64,000 nucleotides of DNA from Caenorhabditis elegans (lineage: Eukaryota > Nematoda > Chromadorea > Rhabditida > Rhabditidae): assembly GCF_000002985.6 (NCBI RefSeq), contig NC_003283.11:12462001-12526000 (forward strand), given 5' to 3'. The notes under the pieces are model-generated. The model ran no database searches and was not told where the DNA came from. It worked only from the letters and a program-made list of their open reading frames with translations. A program made the position numbers and the translations under genes. Of this stretch, positions 25,510 through 36,292 are shown piece by piece (the first letter of the stretch is position 1; every line of letters starts with the position of its first letter).

Positions 25510-27459
25510 GTCAGTGACAACAAGATGTTGCTTTTTAAAATTTTTAGCTCTAAATCTGTTGAATTTTGAGTTTTATGTAAATTATGTAGATATGTAGGTT
25601 ATGTATATAATTTGGTTTATTTCGAAAATATTCACAGTGAACGTAATTAGTTTCAAGATGCCAACAAAAAAAGTGTGTCTGTTAAAATTGCTTAAAGTTT
25701 ACCATTGCAAACACTGTTTGCTCCAAAGAATTCATGTCTCTGCACTCTATCAATGATTCAAAAGTTTTTGTAAACACCTAAACGTCTTTAACGACCTAAC
25801 AATTTCCTTTTGAAGCGGCGGCTCGTTTTTTGAAACACATTGTATATTTAAAACTGTACTTTATTGTTCTATTTAAAAATCTAATAGAAAAATCAAATTT
25901 TTGTTAAATTTCTTGTTCTGAACTGTTCAATAAAATCTAAAATTCGATCTTCTTCTACTTTTTCTAAATAATCTATAAATCAACCAGTTCGTAATGATAT
26001 TTTCTTTTCTCAGCTAAGACGCAGACTTGAAACACAAATTGAAAACAGTCATACTCTTCGATTCACCCCCGCCAAATGGTTACCTTTTGTTCCTTTTGGT
26101 CGCAACGTACTTGGGAGACTTAGAGAAAATGAGAAATTGAAATTGTTTGGTACGCTATTTAGTTTCCACCCGTCGTTTTTTATTGTTTATTGCTCATGTG
26201 GCTCTGCTCTAGATCACACATTTACGAGCCGTTGATCAGTCTGTGTCTCTTCTACAATTCACACTCTCTCATCTTATTTTGTTGTTGTGTCTAATCATCT
26301 CTATATCCTCATATCTCACTGTCAGTTAAACAATTCTCGTTGACAAGATTGTTTGCAAATCATCACTTTCCCATATACTTTTCAATGCCTTTCTATGTTT
26401 GTTTCGCTCCTCCAAAACGGTCTCCACCACCTGCTTTTCAAAATATGAAAGAATGAAAATGCAATGGAGGCTCAATTGTACTATGCATTGTGTTTTTTGT
26501 GTTTTTATTGGGTCTTTCTATTATGTTATGCACTGCGATTGCTTACCGTAATGATCTATCTATAATCATCTAGGTTCCTACGGAATGTCCTGGTTATGGC
26601 ATTGTCTGAGATTCTGCTCGAACATTGCATGAAGCTGAATTCTTGCAATTTTCGATTATGAACTAGTGCTGCAATTTATTGAGTTTTTCTTGGCCAGTCT
26701 TTGTCAGTTTTTAATTCAAATGTTCAAGGAGTGAGAAAACTTTAGTCAAAGCTTACACAGAGGTCACTCTCCTTGATCAACTTTATTATTGCTTGTAAGA
26801 AAGTAGATCTTAAGAGCTTCCATGAAAAAAGTTTTTACTTGAATGCCGGAAAAACCGTAATTTAGATTAAAGGCCTAAGTTTCTTTTGCATCTACACCTT
26901 TGGTTCACAGAAGGTGGAATGTGTGATAAATGTGAATAAGTACCTATTTGGCCTTTGCCTCCAGCTTGCCCAAGTTTGGCACAAGTTTGGCCCAGCTTTT
27001 GCCAGCTTCTGAACCAAGTTAATTTGTTTTGGATGAAACTTGAGCAAGAAGTCGCCAGCGAATGTCGAGTTTGGTAACCAAACTGTTGTCTACATTAGAG
27101 ACCGCAATGAAACGAAAACAATTATTCATTTCCTGCATAAATTTTTATATTCTTCCTGATGCTTTATCCTTCTTCAGCTCCACCTATTCATCACGTGGTA
27201 TGCTCTTTTGAATTATGCATAGTTCACTGCATAACCGGCAGATCAAACTTCAAAAACATTTAGCAATAATTTGTTTGTTCCGTTTGGACATGAAAACAAC
27301 TTTTTTTTTTCAAATATAAGTATGCATTTTAGAAAAAAGTTTCGACCCGAAACATTTTAAAACTATTTGATTATATTACATTTTACTTTTTCTGACTCTG
27401 ATTCCTCTTTCTTTTTAACTCTACGTTCAACCTCATAGTCAATCCTCTCAAATTTTCAG
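25510..27459. other. Region upstream of inx-17
   Basis: No coding exon recognised. A more GC-balanced patch at about 26010-26330, with an acceptor-like TTTTCTTTTCTCAG at 26000-26013, may be a promoter or non-coding first exon. Near 26960-27010 there is a short imperfect direct repeat (CCAAGTTTGGCACAAGTTTGGCCC). Confidence 0.35.
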
Positions 27460-27464
27460 TCATC

Positions 27465-30400
27465 ATGGTGATGATCGAAACATTCCTCGGAATGGCGAAA
27501 TATCTTTCGCCACGAGAGGACGATGATTGGTCAGATCGATTGAATTATCTGATGACTCCGAATATTTTATTGGCATTCTCTGTGCTCATCTCATTCAAAC
27601 AATTCGGAGGCAGACCAATCGAATGCATGTTTCCTAACAAATTTCCTGGCAGTTGGGAACAGGTAGATATCATTACTGTAGTATTTTTTGGGTCTAAATA
27701 TTTTATCGGCTAACCTCTTTCTAGCGCTATAAATATTTTTTGAAAGTTGGATTCATGCGCTGGAAAGACTGTAAGAATTTCCAAATTGTTCTGGCTCTGA
27801 GATCAAGATTATCCAAAATTGATTTTCCTATGAATCTTTTTATCAAGCTCTATCAATTCTCAATTTCAGTACGCGGAAAACTATTGTTGGTCCCAGGATA
27901 CGTATTTTGTCGAGCCAACACAGGATGTATCCCTTTTGAAAAAAGAAGAGAGGTTTATATATTTCATTTGCTTATTTTAAATTTGTTTTAAGTTTTTTTA
28001 TGAATAAAAACAATATTTCAGATATACACCGGATCGACAGCTGTCTTATTATCAATGGGTTCCATTCTTTCTTCTACTGCAGGCTGCATTTTTCAGAGCT
28101 CCAAGTTATCTTTGGAAGTATTTCTCAAATCATTCAGGTATTTAAACTTTTATTGATTTTACTAAACGTAAGCCTAAAATTTTTAAGGAATTCGAATTCA
28201 TGAAGTGGTAGAAAAAGCGAAAGATTCTGCAAATGTTGAAGAAGAAGTTCGAGAGAAGAATATTCTAATTTTAAAGAGACACTTGTCAAGTGCTCTCAGA
28301 TTCCAGGCTAATATGGAGAGAAAGAAAGTACAAGTACATAAAACTGTAACTTTTCTCAATTTTCAATACTCTTCTGGTTTCATTTCGTGGATTTATCTCT
28401 TCACCAAAGTGCTCTATTTTTTGAATGTATTTGCTCAGTTGTACCTGATGAATTAGTAAGTTTGATTTAATTCAAAAATATAAGTTCCATTATCAAGCTT
28501 GGGGCTTATAGGAAGGTGTTTTGTCATCTAAAACGCGTGAAAACCTTAATTTTTGAAAGTGTGACATCAAGATAGTTTTTTAGTATAGCTCTTGTACAGA
28601 TTCATGAAGTTCAAACTCCCATTCCTGCGGTTTTCATATTTTTTATATTCTTTCAAGTACTATTATAAATATATAGATTTTAATAAATCGTAAGAGAATT
28701 ATGAAAATAAGAGTTTAAAATTACAGTAGTGTCGAGACCTGGTACCGTATTTTTTGCGCAAAAATTGCAAACTTGGCGTGTGGGTAATATGGCTAAATTT
28801 CAGTTTCCTGGGCACTAATAGACATCATTGGTACGGATTTGGAGTTGTTCAGGACATTGTTCAAGGTGAACCATGGGAGAGAAGTGGTTACTTTCCCAGA
28901 GCTGCTGTTTGCGATTTTGAGGTGATTTCTACCATTTTCAGAAAATAAAAACTAACGCTGTTTCTTCATCTAGGTCCGTCAAGTTGCCAATATTCAAAGA
29001 TATTCGGTTCAGTGTGTTCTTGTGATCAATATTTTCAATGAGAAGATTTTCGTTTTGTTGTGGTTTTGGTGAGTACACATTATTTTATTTAGAATTATAA
29101 ATTGAAAACCATTTGTTTAAATTATTGAATCTAAAACATCAAAGCCTTGTTTCTTTTCTCTTTCCAAAGTTGAATTTCTTACGCCCCGCCCATCTCACAC
29201 GAGACAAGCGGTGGAGAGCGAAACCCGCCAAGTGTCGGGCGCGCTTGAACACTACCATCAGTGTCTCACTAAAATCATTGCTTCTGTGATCGACAACAAA
29301 CCCAGCTCTCTGAATGATTGTGAGGTTAAGAAAACAGCTGAGAAGCGCTGACAAAAAAATTTTGGTATTACATCTCTTACAAGGAAAGGAAGTCAATCTA
29401 GTATCGGACTTTAAATTGAGACGCATGTCATTTGAAAGCTTATGGTTATCCTAGATCACCACAAAAATTTTAGCGGCGGAACTCAACTCTGAACCCCTGA
29501 AAGCGCCATCTGAAAATTTTTCTCTGTGCCCTCCTAGTTTTCAATACTATTTCGTATTTATTCCTTTTACATATACAAAAATCATCTTCAATATTTATAA
29601 AATGGTTCAAAACATTGAAAACAATAAAAAACAGGGATTGATGGCCAAATGGTAAATGCTTGGTAAAACGGAATAAAGGTCTCGTGTTCGATTCTTTCAG
29701 TGGCAATTTTTTTTTAAATTTTTAAAAATTGCAATCGCGCCCTGAATTTTTATAGCTAACTTTTAAACATTTTATTTAGTAAAAATTAATTGCATGTGAA
29801 CCAAGGAACCATTTAATTGAATAATCTCAAAAAAATTTTTTTTTGGGATTTAAAACTTTCGAACTCAAAATTTCCAGTCCCACATATTTGACCGAAAGTA
29901 GGAGCATGGCTTGTGTTTGGGTAATGTAATATGTTGCACCGATGCTTTTTGAAGGTTTGAATATGGCTTCGGACCTTTTTGTGAAAGAAAAACGTTTTCA
30001 AAGGTACATCCATTACATATTTGAAGCAATTTTTAAGCTTAAAAACCACCTCATATTCGGTGCAAAAGGCTCAATTGGAAGAAATTTGTACCTTTTTATA
30101 TGCCCCGATACAAAAAAATAGTTTTGAAAATTTTTCAAAAAAAAAATTTTTTTGACCAAAAATTTGGCTTCCGTGGACCGCAAAAATTTCAGATTTTTTG
30201 CAAAAAAATAAAAATTTCCAAAAAGCTTCCACATTCTTTGTTTGACCCTAAAGACCCCCAAAAACAATTTTTAACCGCTCATAGCCACTTTTAAGGCCAT
30301 TTACTTGACCTAGAATTCAGCAAAAAAATGCACTGGAGCACTTTCAGATGGCTCTTTCAGGGGTTCAGAGTTGAGTTCCGCCGCTAAAATTTTTGTGGTG

Positions 30401-31118
30401 ATCTAGTCTAAACATAAGCTTTCAAATGACATGCGTCTCAATTTAAAGTCCGATACTAGATTGACTTCCTTTCCTTGTTAGATGCTCATAATTTATTTTA
30501 GGTACGTGATTCTTCTTCTTTCGTCGACTGTTTCACTTGTCCAATGGTTCATCGTTCTCGTTTTTCCATGCTTTTCAAAATGGTTCGTCAAACAGCATCT
30601 GGCTCTCAGCACTCTTCAGAATTTCAATCAACGAAACAGTCGGCGTGAAGATTCTGATGTTTCTAAGTTTGTGACACAGTACCTGCATAAAGATGGTGTT
30701 TTTGTGCTTCGAATGGTATCATCACATGCTGGAATCATTTTCGCAACAGACTTGGTGCAGGCTTTATATGAAGCATACGATTTTCAAGATAAAAATGTGA
30801 GTTTTTGTAATCTATCGAAGCCTTAAAAATATATTTTACAAATTTCAGAAAGACGTTCAAGGAAGCCCAGTCAGCGATGATCTACAGACAATCAGCACTG
30901 GAGCAGAATCTTCGATTCGACAACGGAAGACTAGAAAAGGAAGTCGTATAGAATACAAGGTAAATTGAAACAAAAATATTATTTCATCTGTAAGTTTTAT
31001 TCAGGCTGGATTTCCAATCAGTACAAGTTTGATGCCTGATAAAGATGATATTGAGTCAAGCTCCACGTCTTCTGAAGAAGATCAAAAGCGCGTCAGCAAT
31101 GTTATCACTAATATCTAG
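27465..31118 (+). CDS. inx-17: Innexin (gap-junction channel subunit)
   Basis: Nine exons: 27465-27662, 27870-27952, 28022-28137, 28188-28455, 28804-28921, 28974-29068, 30502-30796, 30849-30959, 31005-31118; 465 aa. Innexin signatures: [10 protein letters not shown] near the N-terminus, GGRPIEC at the end of TM1, the first-loop YAENYCW, then the [16 protein letters not shown] segment (the YYQWV hallmark), a second loop and four transmembrane helices in all, with a cytoplasmic Ser-rich tail. Innexins form invertebrate gap junctions and hemichannels in the plasma membrane. A TTTTCAG acceptor at 27453-27459, five bases before the ATG, suggests trans-splicing. The 1.4-kb intron 6 carries a transposon-like element. 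AATAAA at 31243. I recognise the locus as inx-17 from its neighbourhood with atn-1. Confidence 0.93.
29380..30477. mobile_element. Terminal-inverted-repeat element in inx-17 intron 6
   Basis: About 135 bp at the left end (from CAAGGAAAGGAAGTCAATC) recur as a near-perfect reverse complement at the right end (30343-30477). Both ends are flanked by TTA (29377-29379 and 30478-30480), consistent with a 3-bp target duplication as made by PIF/Harbinger-type transposases. The 1.1-kb interior is AT-rich and has no transposase frame, so it is a non-autonomous (MITE-like) copy. The few differences between arms suggest it is fairly young. Confidence 0.88.
29636..29715 (+). repeat. tRNA-like fragment inside the element
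   Basis: TGGCCAAATGG at 29642-29652 (A-box-like) and GTTCGATTC at 29686-29694 (B-box-like) lie at tRNA spacing, followed by a run of T at 29707-29715 that would stop RNA polymerase III. A complete cloverleaf is not evident, so it is a decayed or tRNA-derived module rather than a working tRNA. Confidence 0.4.
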
Positions 31119-31374
31119 TTCACGATTAAATTGTTCAAGGCAATCCAGCTAACCTAAATACGGGTTGATCCTCACGAAAAACCATTTTAATATTGAATTT
31201 CACTTTGCGTTCCCATTCACTTTGCTATTGAACTTGTACAAAAATAAAGAATATTAATTGTTTTAAAAAATCATAAAAACAATCAACAAAACAAAAATGG
31301 AAGAAATCTACCTACGTTAGACCAATCTTGATCTTGAAAATTGGAATTTACACAAATAAAAATTCAAACTGGAA
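31119..31374. other. Convergent 3' ends of inx-17 and mrps-11
   Basis: The two stop codons face each other 256 bp apart. The inx-17 polyadenylation signal AATAAA is at 31243-31248. I see no clear signal for the minus-strand gene. Confidence 0.6.
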
Positions 31375-32622
31375 CTAAATACGACGAATCTTGCGTGGCC
31401 GTGGTCCAAGTTCGCACAATGGAGTGTGATCGGAGATGCTGACAACATGAACACCAGCAACTGTGAGACCTTTGACACATGTCATACGTCCGGGTCCAAG
31501 ACCTTTAACTTGTACTCGAACAGTTCGAATTCCTCTTCTGACAAGTCTCTGTCCGGCTGCAACTCCAGTTGTCTGACCGGCGATTGTTGTCTTCTTTCTG
31601 GCATTTTTGAATCCCTCCAGCCGGCATGACGTTGATGTGATTACTTCGTTCTGAAACAGAATTGATATTATTTTTTTAAAGGCCGCTTTAAAATACCCAA
31701 AATAGTCTAAATTTCAGAAACACTGCCAAAGAAAAACGGAAAAAATCGATAAATAATGAAAAATCCAACTTTTAAAAAAGCGATTATCTCAGCTATGGTA
31801 ATTTTGAAGCGAATTTAAGGAAATTTAGCCAAAATTGAGAACATCGCATTTTAAAAGTTGAATCCTTCCCTTTTTGGTAAAGTTTTTTTTCGAAAGAGAA
31901 AAGTCTTTTCGCCAAAACACGAAAAAAAACTGAAGACTTAAAATTTTGTAATATGTATTGGAACGTTTTTTTGTAAAATTTAAATATCTTGATTAAAATT
32001 TAAAATTTTTATAACGTCTTTTTTTTTTGAAAAAATTAAAATTTAGTTTTTCAGTATATCAGTATTTTTGCTTTTTTCGCTCACTTTTTTTTTGAAAAAT
32101 AAATGTTTTTTAGTCGGGAGAAGGAAAAAAACAAGTTTTTTTTTTGGAAAAATTCGATGTTTTGTTTTTTGATCCAAAATTCAAACAAAATTTTTGAGAC
32201 GGCCCTGATGACGTCACATTTTAAAATAATTTCGCCGCAATTTCAGTAGATCTACTAGATACCGTATTCACCTTATTATCCATAACAGTGACTAATGTGT
32301 TATTTTTGCTAGCACGAATATAAACCAATGGCAGCTCGTGATACGCAACTCCATCAAATTGTTGTTTCAATGTCTCAGCAGTCGGAAGGCGAGCGTCTAT
32401 AGATGAAGTATTGACTGCAGTCTGAATTCCAGCTCCTGTTGTTCCTTCCATTGTTTCTACTTGTCCTGTTCCAATTCTAGTTCCTTGTCTATGTGCATCA
32501 CGAATACTATCTGCTGCTCGAATTGAAGCATGGATTGCTCTGTTTTGTTGAATTTCCATCGATTGGCTTGCAGTCTGTAGGCACATACGACCCAAGTCAC
32601 TTACAAGACGGCGGAGAGACAT
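31375..32622 (-). CDS. mrps-11: Mitochondrial small-subunit ribosomal protein uS11m
   Basis: Two exons on the minus strand: 32622-32272 and 31650-31375, 208 aa. The C-terminal half is a typical uS11 domain: VRVQVKGLGPGRM, then VAGVHVVSISDHTP, and the very basic end RPRKIRRI. The N-terminal extension (about 85 residues, starting MSLRRLVSDLGRM) fits a mitochondrial targeting sequence plus linker. The protein belongs to the platform of the mitochondrial 28S subunit. The start codon is directly preceded by AATTTCAG, so the mRNA is trans-spliced with almost no 5' UTR. It lies about 210 bp downstream of the stop of a same-strand gene, which suggests it is the second gene of an operon (SL2). Confidence 0.93.
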
Positions 32623-32832
32623 CTGAAATTAAATTAAATGCTTCTATCAACAGAAAGTAGATAGTAAATAAAAAATATATAAACTAGGCTTGGAAACCTA
32701 TTAGAATAGTAAGATACGGGGAATAAAAACCATTCAAATTAATTTTATAAAAGTTAGATGAGATCGCCTCGTAAGTCTAAACAAGTAAAAGAAAATCAAT
32801 TTCAAATCAAAATTACAAATTTAGTGGTAAAT

Positions 32833-35754
32833 TTAGCTCCAAATTCCAGTATTGAATGACATATGTTCACTGTTTGCAATCATAAGATCTTCGTCATCGC
32901 TAAGTTCGTCTTCGATTGGCTGTAGGGTGATATCTCCATTTCCACGTGACAGATAATCTTGTTCTGCTCTTTCCAAACCTTTTCCAGGCCTATATTGATA
33001 TTTGCTCCGAGTAGGGAAAACTGTAGACGACGAGCTTGATGGCATTCCTGGATCCTTCTCCATTACCGAGTGATGAAGAGTTTGAAAGCGGATGAGAAGA
33101 GATTTCATATTGGCTGGCGAAATCTGGTCGGCGCGTTTCTTCAAACAAAAAAAATTAAATTTTTACATTCCAATACGTTCAGTTTTCACGATTTAAAACA
33201 AGACATAACACATATTATTCTTACAATTAATTTAATGTTTCAATTTTTTTCAATATGTGATAAAAGTGTAGCGATTTTGACCCAATAAATCCAAAACAGT
33301 GTTCAGAAATGGATTTTTTTTTTTGGTTTTTTCGGATAAAAACTATTTTTCAAATGTTATAATATTCAGTTGGGAGAAAAACGAATCGAAATTTTTTTTG
33401 AGATATTCGAGTTTTTCTCCAAATTCCAAACAAATTTTTTTTGACAATCCTGTGCAATATCACTTTTTATTTCAGAGGATTCATCCAAAATTGAAAAACC
33501 GCATGTTTAATAACTGGTTTTTTATTCTTTATCATTTTTTCCCATTACGCTAGTTTTTTAAATACTCTTAAAAAAAAAAAATTTCAAAGCTAAACAAAAA
33601 ATAATACTTACCAAAACCGTATGTTTGAACGCCTCAACTTCTTCAAGCAATAGATTCAAATTATCAACTTTGTGCGTATCAAGAAATCGATCAACAGCTG
33701 AAAAGTGTGTATTTTAAATACCAAAATAAATTCAATATATGAACACTAACCATTAGAAGGTCCTGATTGATCAGAGTCTTCAAGTTGATGCCTGGTTGAC
33801 AGATGATGATGGTCATTTTGAAGATGTCTGTGATGGTGAAGCTGAAGACTGTCATCGATTTCGTCATCTACATCTCCATCAACAATCACAACTTCCTCAT
33901 GTCCAGGCGATTCGATTAAAATTCGTTCATCTGTACTTGTTTTTTGTTCATTGGCAATTTGATCATTAGAACTTCTAGGAGCCACGATTACTTCATTTCC
34001 CACTCGAACTTCTTCACCTCCGTGTTCACTGAAATTAAAAAAATAGACAAATATATCATTGTTTTAATCTTACAGAATTTCATTTCCCTTTCGTATTGCT
34101 TCCTGATGTCGTTCATACGTCTGCGTTTCGACAACTTCAATTTCTTCTTCTTCAACCATCTGAGCATCTTGTACAAATCGTTCATCTTCATATTCCATTT
34201 CAATCTGGATAAATCTCGGATCATCCATATCTTCATGTTGCTCGTAACCACTACTAGATTGTGAAACATCTCCTAATGGAAAAGCCATTAAATGATCACG
34301 TCGGTTTTTGCCCACAAATACTCTTGGTCTCGGCCAGTGTTCTTGTATTGCAATTTCAGTTGTTGTCGGTTTTCTTGGTTCTGTGAATCGATGTGGAGAT
34401 CTCATTGAAACTGGTGGCCATTCGATTCCTACTTTGTCGATAAGTTCCTCTTCCCAAACTTCGATTGATTTTGGAATTCCTTCTCTGCTCCATTTTTTAG
34501 TGCACGAAACTAATAGAGTCTTCAACTCATCGGTATCTACAAAGCAAACTCGCTGAGCATAAATGTTGTCTGCAGAGATGCTGAGGAAATGATGCCGTAA
34601 AAATCCAATAATTTCCATAGGAGAACTCTGTTCCATTTGCTTCTGAGCAATTATATACTTAATGACATTGGGGAGCCGCATCCGTGCGTCGTGAGCGTAA
34701 TGATCACCACAAAATTCCGCAGACACATGTCTGAAAATAAAGATAAATTTGTTTATTTTTCAATTTTATTTCAAAGCAGAGGCCCCACGAAAAGGGGAGC
34801 AGAACGAAAAGAGGATCTGCAAAAAGGGGATCTGCGAAAAGGGGAGCAACGAAAAGGGGACCTGGCACTGTGCCAAACGCACAAAACACTTTTTTATTCT
34901 CATTCAACGCACGACTTTGTTATAACCACACTCCGTTGTGACGCATCGCGCGTTGTTTAGCGTAAAATACAAAAATAATGCGTGCGTTGAATGAGAATAA
35001 AAAGCGTTTTGTGCGTTTGGCACAGTGCCAGCTCCCCTTTCCGCAGATCCCCTTTTTGCAGATCCCCTTTTCGTTCTGCTCCCCTTTTCGTGGGGCCTCT
35101 CAAAGCATACCCATCATTATGTTCTGTTGCATGAATAAAAGCAGTACACGTGAATCCTAATCGAAATGGTCCTGTACGATCATTGGCTGTATTCTTATCA
35201 CTACTCACATTGCCACTTCGATTGCATGCCAAAAAAATTCCTTTTCCACGCCCACGTCGTTTTGATCCCGATTTGTGTCGAAAATGAGCACCACCTTCCG
35301 ACTCTAACCAGAATCTGAACCGCTGAAAAATTAATAATTATCAAATGTCAAATTTTAGATCTCCTACTTCAAATGTAGCACGGTCCGGGAATTCCATTGA
35401 ATGAACATCCGGAAGAACGTCGTGCTCAATACGCAAATGACTGTGGAACTCAGGTCTCGTGATAAATTCGGAACTACACAATCCGCAACAATAAAATCTC
35501 TTTTTGAGTTGAGGATGCGAAACCATATTATCGCTTTGATTACGTCCACATCCATTATTCTTGTGATAATCGATCGTTCGAGAGGCAATCAATTTGTTGC
35601 ATCCATAGGGGCATATATAACGTGGTTGTTGAGGCTAAAATAGTTCATATTAATTTGCTAAACACATTGCTGAAAACAGACATACTTTTAATTCCATGTA
35701 AGCTTCCACATGCATGTCATCTTCAAGATGATGATCATCGATATCATCAGTCAT
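32833..35754 (-). CDS. C2H2-type zinc-finger protein with MULE-like DNA-binding region
   Basis: Seven exons on the minus strand: 35754-35686, 35634-35368, 35322-35111, 34730-34074, 34028-33751, 33697-33612, 33138-32833; 624 aa. Exon 2 has a CPYGC...H finger-like motif and a classical finger (CCGLCSSEFITRPEFHSHLR, C-x2-C...H-x4-H spacing). Exons 3-4 encode KRRGRGKGIFLACNRSG, CTAFIHAT and AEFCGDHYAHD; this Cys/His pattern is like the WRKY/GCM1-type fold at the N-terminus of MULE transposases and their domesticated relatives. The rest is acidic and His-rich (LQLHHHRHLQNDHHHL) and ends DLMIANSEHMSFNTGIWS. No transposase catalytic domain seen. Probably nuclear and DNA-binding; function unknown. 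TTTCAG lies just before the ATG, so it is trans-spliced. It is likely the first gene of an operon with mrps-11. Confidence 0.85.
34778..35100. mobile_element. 323-bp foldback (MITE) element in an intron of the zinc-finger gene
   Basis: The element reads AGAGGCCCCACGAAAAGGGG at the left and its reverse complement at the right, and the two arms pair over nearly the whole length around a centre near 34945. It is flanked by CAAAGC on both sides (34772-34777 and 35101-35106), a target-site duplication. The arms contain tandem units of the type GGGGATCTGCAAAAA. It has no coding capacity. The right duplication overlaps the first ten bases of the host intron. Confidence 0.9.
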
Positions 35755-36254
35755 TCTGAAATTATAAATATCAACAATACATAACTAAATATTTCAAAAA
35801 ATGAAATATAATTAGGACGTTTTATAGAGAAAAATAAGAACATGAAAGCACAGCGTTAATCATTTTTTATTTGAATGAAAAACAGTCGAAGGACAATCGG
35901 TGTCAAGAGTAGTTGCTGACGCAGAAGTGGTCACGAGAAATGCGCAAAGGAAAATCGATAAATTTCGTCTGCGCGTTTCAACGTATGCAATTGTTTAGAA
36001 CAGAATCATCGCATTAATTTTTTACATTTTATATTAAAATAAAACCTTTACCTAAAACCTTTGTAAAACCTTTGTTTTATTAATTATTTGCATGTTATTA
36101 TATAAATTTCGTTCCACAACACAATCTACTGTCGCTGAAATTGTTCTCTTGATAGTTAGGTGATAATTTATTTTCTCTTTTTTCTTTTTTACTCATTATC
36201 TTTTCTGGTCTAACTCTTAATACATTGCCATGCTCCACAACTTTTTTGTTTCAG
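35755..36254. promoter_or_regulatory. Bidirectional promoter between the zinc-finger gene and rbm-25
   Basis: The two genes diverge with start codons 538 bp apart. A more GC-rich core (GTTGCTGACGCAGAAGTGG, then TCGTCTGCGCGTTTCAACG) lies at 35880-35990. TTTGTTTCAG ending at 36254 is the likely SL1 acceptor for rbm-25. Confidence 0.5.
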
Positions 36255-36292
36255 GAAAAAATCGAATTTAGGACTTCGTTTTTCTCACGACC

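Noticed and set aside
34957-35232. Reading the zinc-finger exon straight on into a Lys/Gly-rich repeat (KGDLQKGDLRKGE)
   Set aside because: That part is the foldback element in the intron; splicing at 35110 joins homologous-looking Cys/His sequence in frame.
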